Shown here: piece after piece, positions 5,172 through 5,406 of the stretch
Position numbering within the stretch: position 1 is the stretch's first letter
Layout: each line of letters begins with the position of its first letter
Origin: Promethearchaeota archaeon
GTDB lineage: Archaea; Asgardarchaeota; Lokiarchaeia; Sigyniarchaeales; SOKP01
Length of the DNA stretch: 5,406 nt
Assembly: GCA_004524385.1 (NCBI GenBank)
Contig: SDNM01000129.1
Coordinates: 1 to 5,406 of the forward strand
Direction: 5' to 3'
Made by a program: the position numbers and the translations under genes
The notes under the pieces: model-generated
The model's database searches: none
What the model saw: only the letters and a program-made list of their open reading frames with translations
What the model was told of the DNA's origin: nothing

Positions 5172-5406
5172 TTATTTTTTAAACATTTCAACTATTTTTC
5201 GTCGCTTTAAGATTAATGCAACAGAAACCAAGGCGATTGCCATTAATAAGAACGAAAGATCATAACCATAGATTATTTCTGGCCCTTCATCATCATCATC
5301 ATCATCATCTCCCCCCGCAACAGGAATTCCCCCTCGTGGACCCATAAATAACCATGCAACCATAGCTAAAAGGGTTCCATTTTGGTTATACACTATTAAA
5401 GTTACA
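5172..5406 (-). CDS. C-terminal end of a surface protein with acidic linker and membrane anchor, 5'-truncated
   Basis: The frame is open to the right edge (first full codon 5405-5403), so the GTG at 5393-5391 is internal and most of the protein lies outside. Numbering from that codon, residues 1-28 end a Gly/Pro-containing extracellular segment (GPRGGIPVAGG). Residues 29-36 are seven Asp and one Glu, and GPEIIYGYDL (37-46) is a turn. Residues 47-62 (SFLLMAIALVSVALIL) are one hydrophobic helix, followed by KRRK (63-66) and a short basic tail. This fits an exported protein anchored by its C-terminus with the tail in the cytoplasm. It also resembles the C-terminal sorting/anchor tails I associate with Asgard surface proteins; whether the tail is cut and re-attached, as with other archaeal sorting signals, is unknown. 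The product's function cannot be seen. It is convergent with the barrel-YjbQ gene, 19 bases apart. Confidence 0.85.
   Translation of the reverse strand, partial: VTLIVYNQNGTLLAMVAWLFMGPRGGIPVAGGDDDDDDDEGPEIIYGYDLSFLLMAIALVSVALILKRRKIVEMFKK
5175..5180 (+). terminator. Possible oligo-T terminator for the barrel-YjbQ gene, inside the opposite gene
   Basis: TTTTTT lies 22 bases after the plus-strand stop at 5152 and coincides with the two final Lys codons of the convergent gene. An upstream TTTT (5165-5168) could help. With only 19 bases between the genes, plus-strand transcripts must end inside the opposite gene, and this is the first good T-run. Confidence 0.3.
5287..5309. repeat. (GAT)7 trinucleotide repeat encoding an Asp run
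   Basis: The plus strand has an uninterrupted ATC/TCA repeat. On the minus strand, bases 5289-5309 are seven identical GAT codons encoding Asp in the surface-protein linker. GAC is never used, so the DNA itself is a perfect short tandem repeat that could change length in whole codons by slippage without breaking the frame. Confidence 0.9.

Noticed and set aside
5287..5309. Short tandem repeat as part of a CRISPR array
   Set aside because: It is an uninterrupted 3-base repeat inside a coding frame, without spacers.
5391..5393. GTG on the minus strand as the start of a 73-residue protein
   Set aside because: The frame continues open to the right edge (V-T-L-I precede it), and the C-terminal anchor layout implies a much larger exported protein.
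1..5406. A single multi-gene defence or metabolic system spanning the window
   Set aside because: Strands alternate, most junctions are convergent or divergent with their own terminators, and the products share no clear pathway.

Overview
This AT-rich window most likely comes from an archaeon, and probably from an Asgard (Promethearchaeota, Lokiarchaeia-like) genome. Three things point that way. No gene start is preceded by a Shine-Dalgarno sequence. Candidate promoters and terminators are TATA-like boxes and oligo-T runs rather than bacterial -35/-10 elements. The gene at the right edge encodes a surface protein whose C-terminus has an acidic Asp run, an 'x-GYDL' turn, one hydrophobic helix and a KRRK stop-transfer cluster, an arrangement I associate with Asgard C-terminal sorting/anchor tails. 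The assignment rests on recognition, not on a search.

Layout, left to right: (1) the 3' part of a PfkB/ribokinase-family sugar kinase (+), cut by the left edge, most like 2-keto-3-deoxygluconate or tagatose-type kinases; (2) a 114-base gap with a nested inverted repeat and T-run, probably a terminator that overlaps or adjoins the next promoter; (3) a 234-residue soluble protein of no family I recognise (+); (4) a 68-base convergent gap with a 9-bp hairpin; (5) a 666-residue calcineurin-like metallophosphoesterase (-) with all core motifs intact, an extra N-terminal domain and a lysine-rich insertion; (6) a 79-base divergent gap carrying an AT palindrome that could serve as a two-way promoter; (7) a 492-residue fusion (+) of an amidohydrolase-like barrel lacking recognisable metal ligands and a C-terminal YjbQ/UPF0047 domain; (8) a 19-base convergent gap with overlapping T-run termination signals; (9) the 3' end of the membrane-anchored surface protein (-), cut by the right edge.

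The genes do not form an operon: strands alternate (+ + - + -), with two convergent junctions and one divergent junction. The only plausible functional pairing is the divergent phosphoesterase and barrel-YjbQ fusion, which may share a control region. The fusion gene is the most unusual item: its hydrolase part looks catalytically dead, while the YjbQ part keeps most, but not all, of its conserved residues. No gene-free stretch exceeds 300 bases. I see no tRNA, rRNA, CRISPR array, transposase or integrase.
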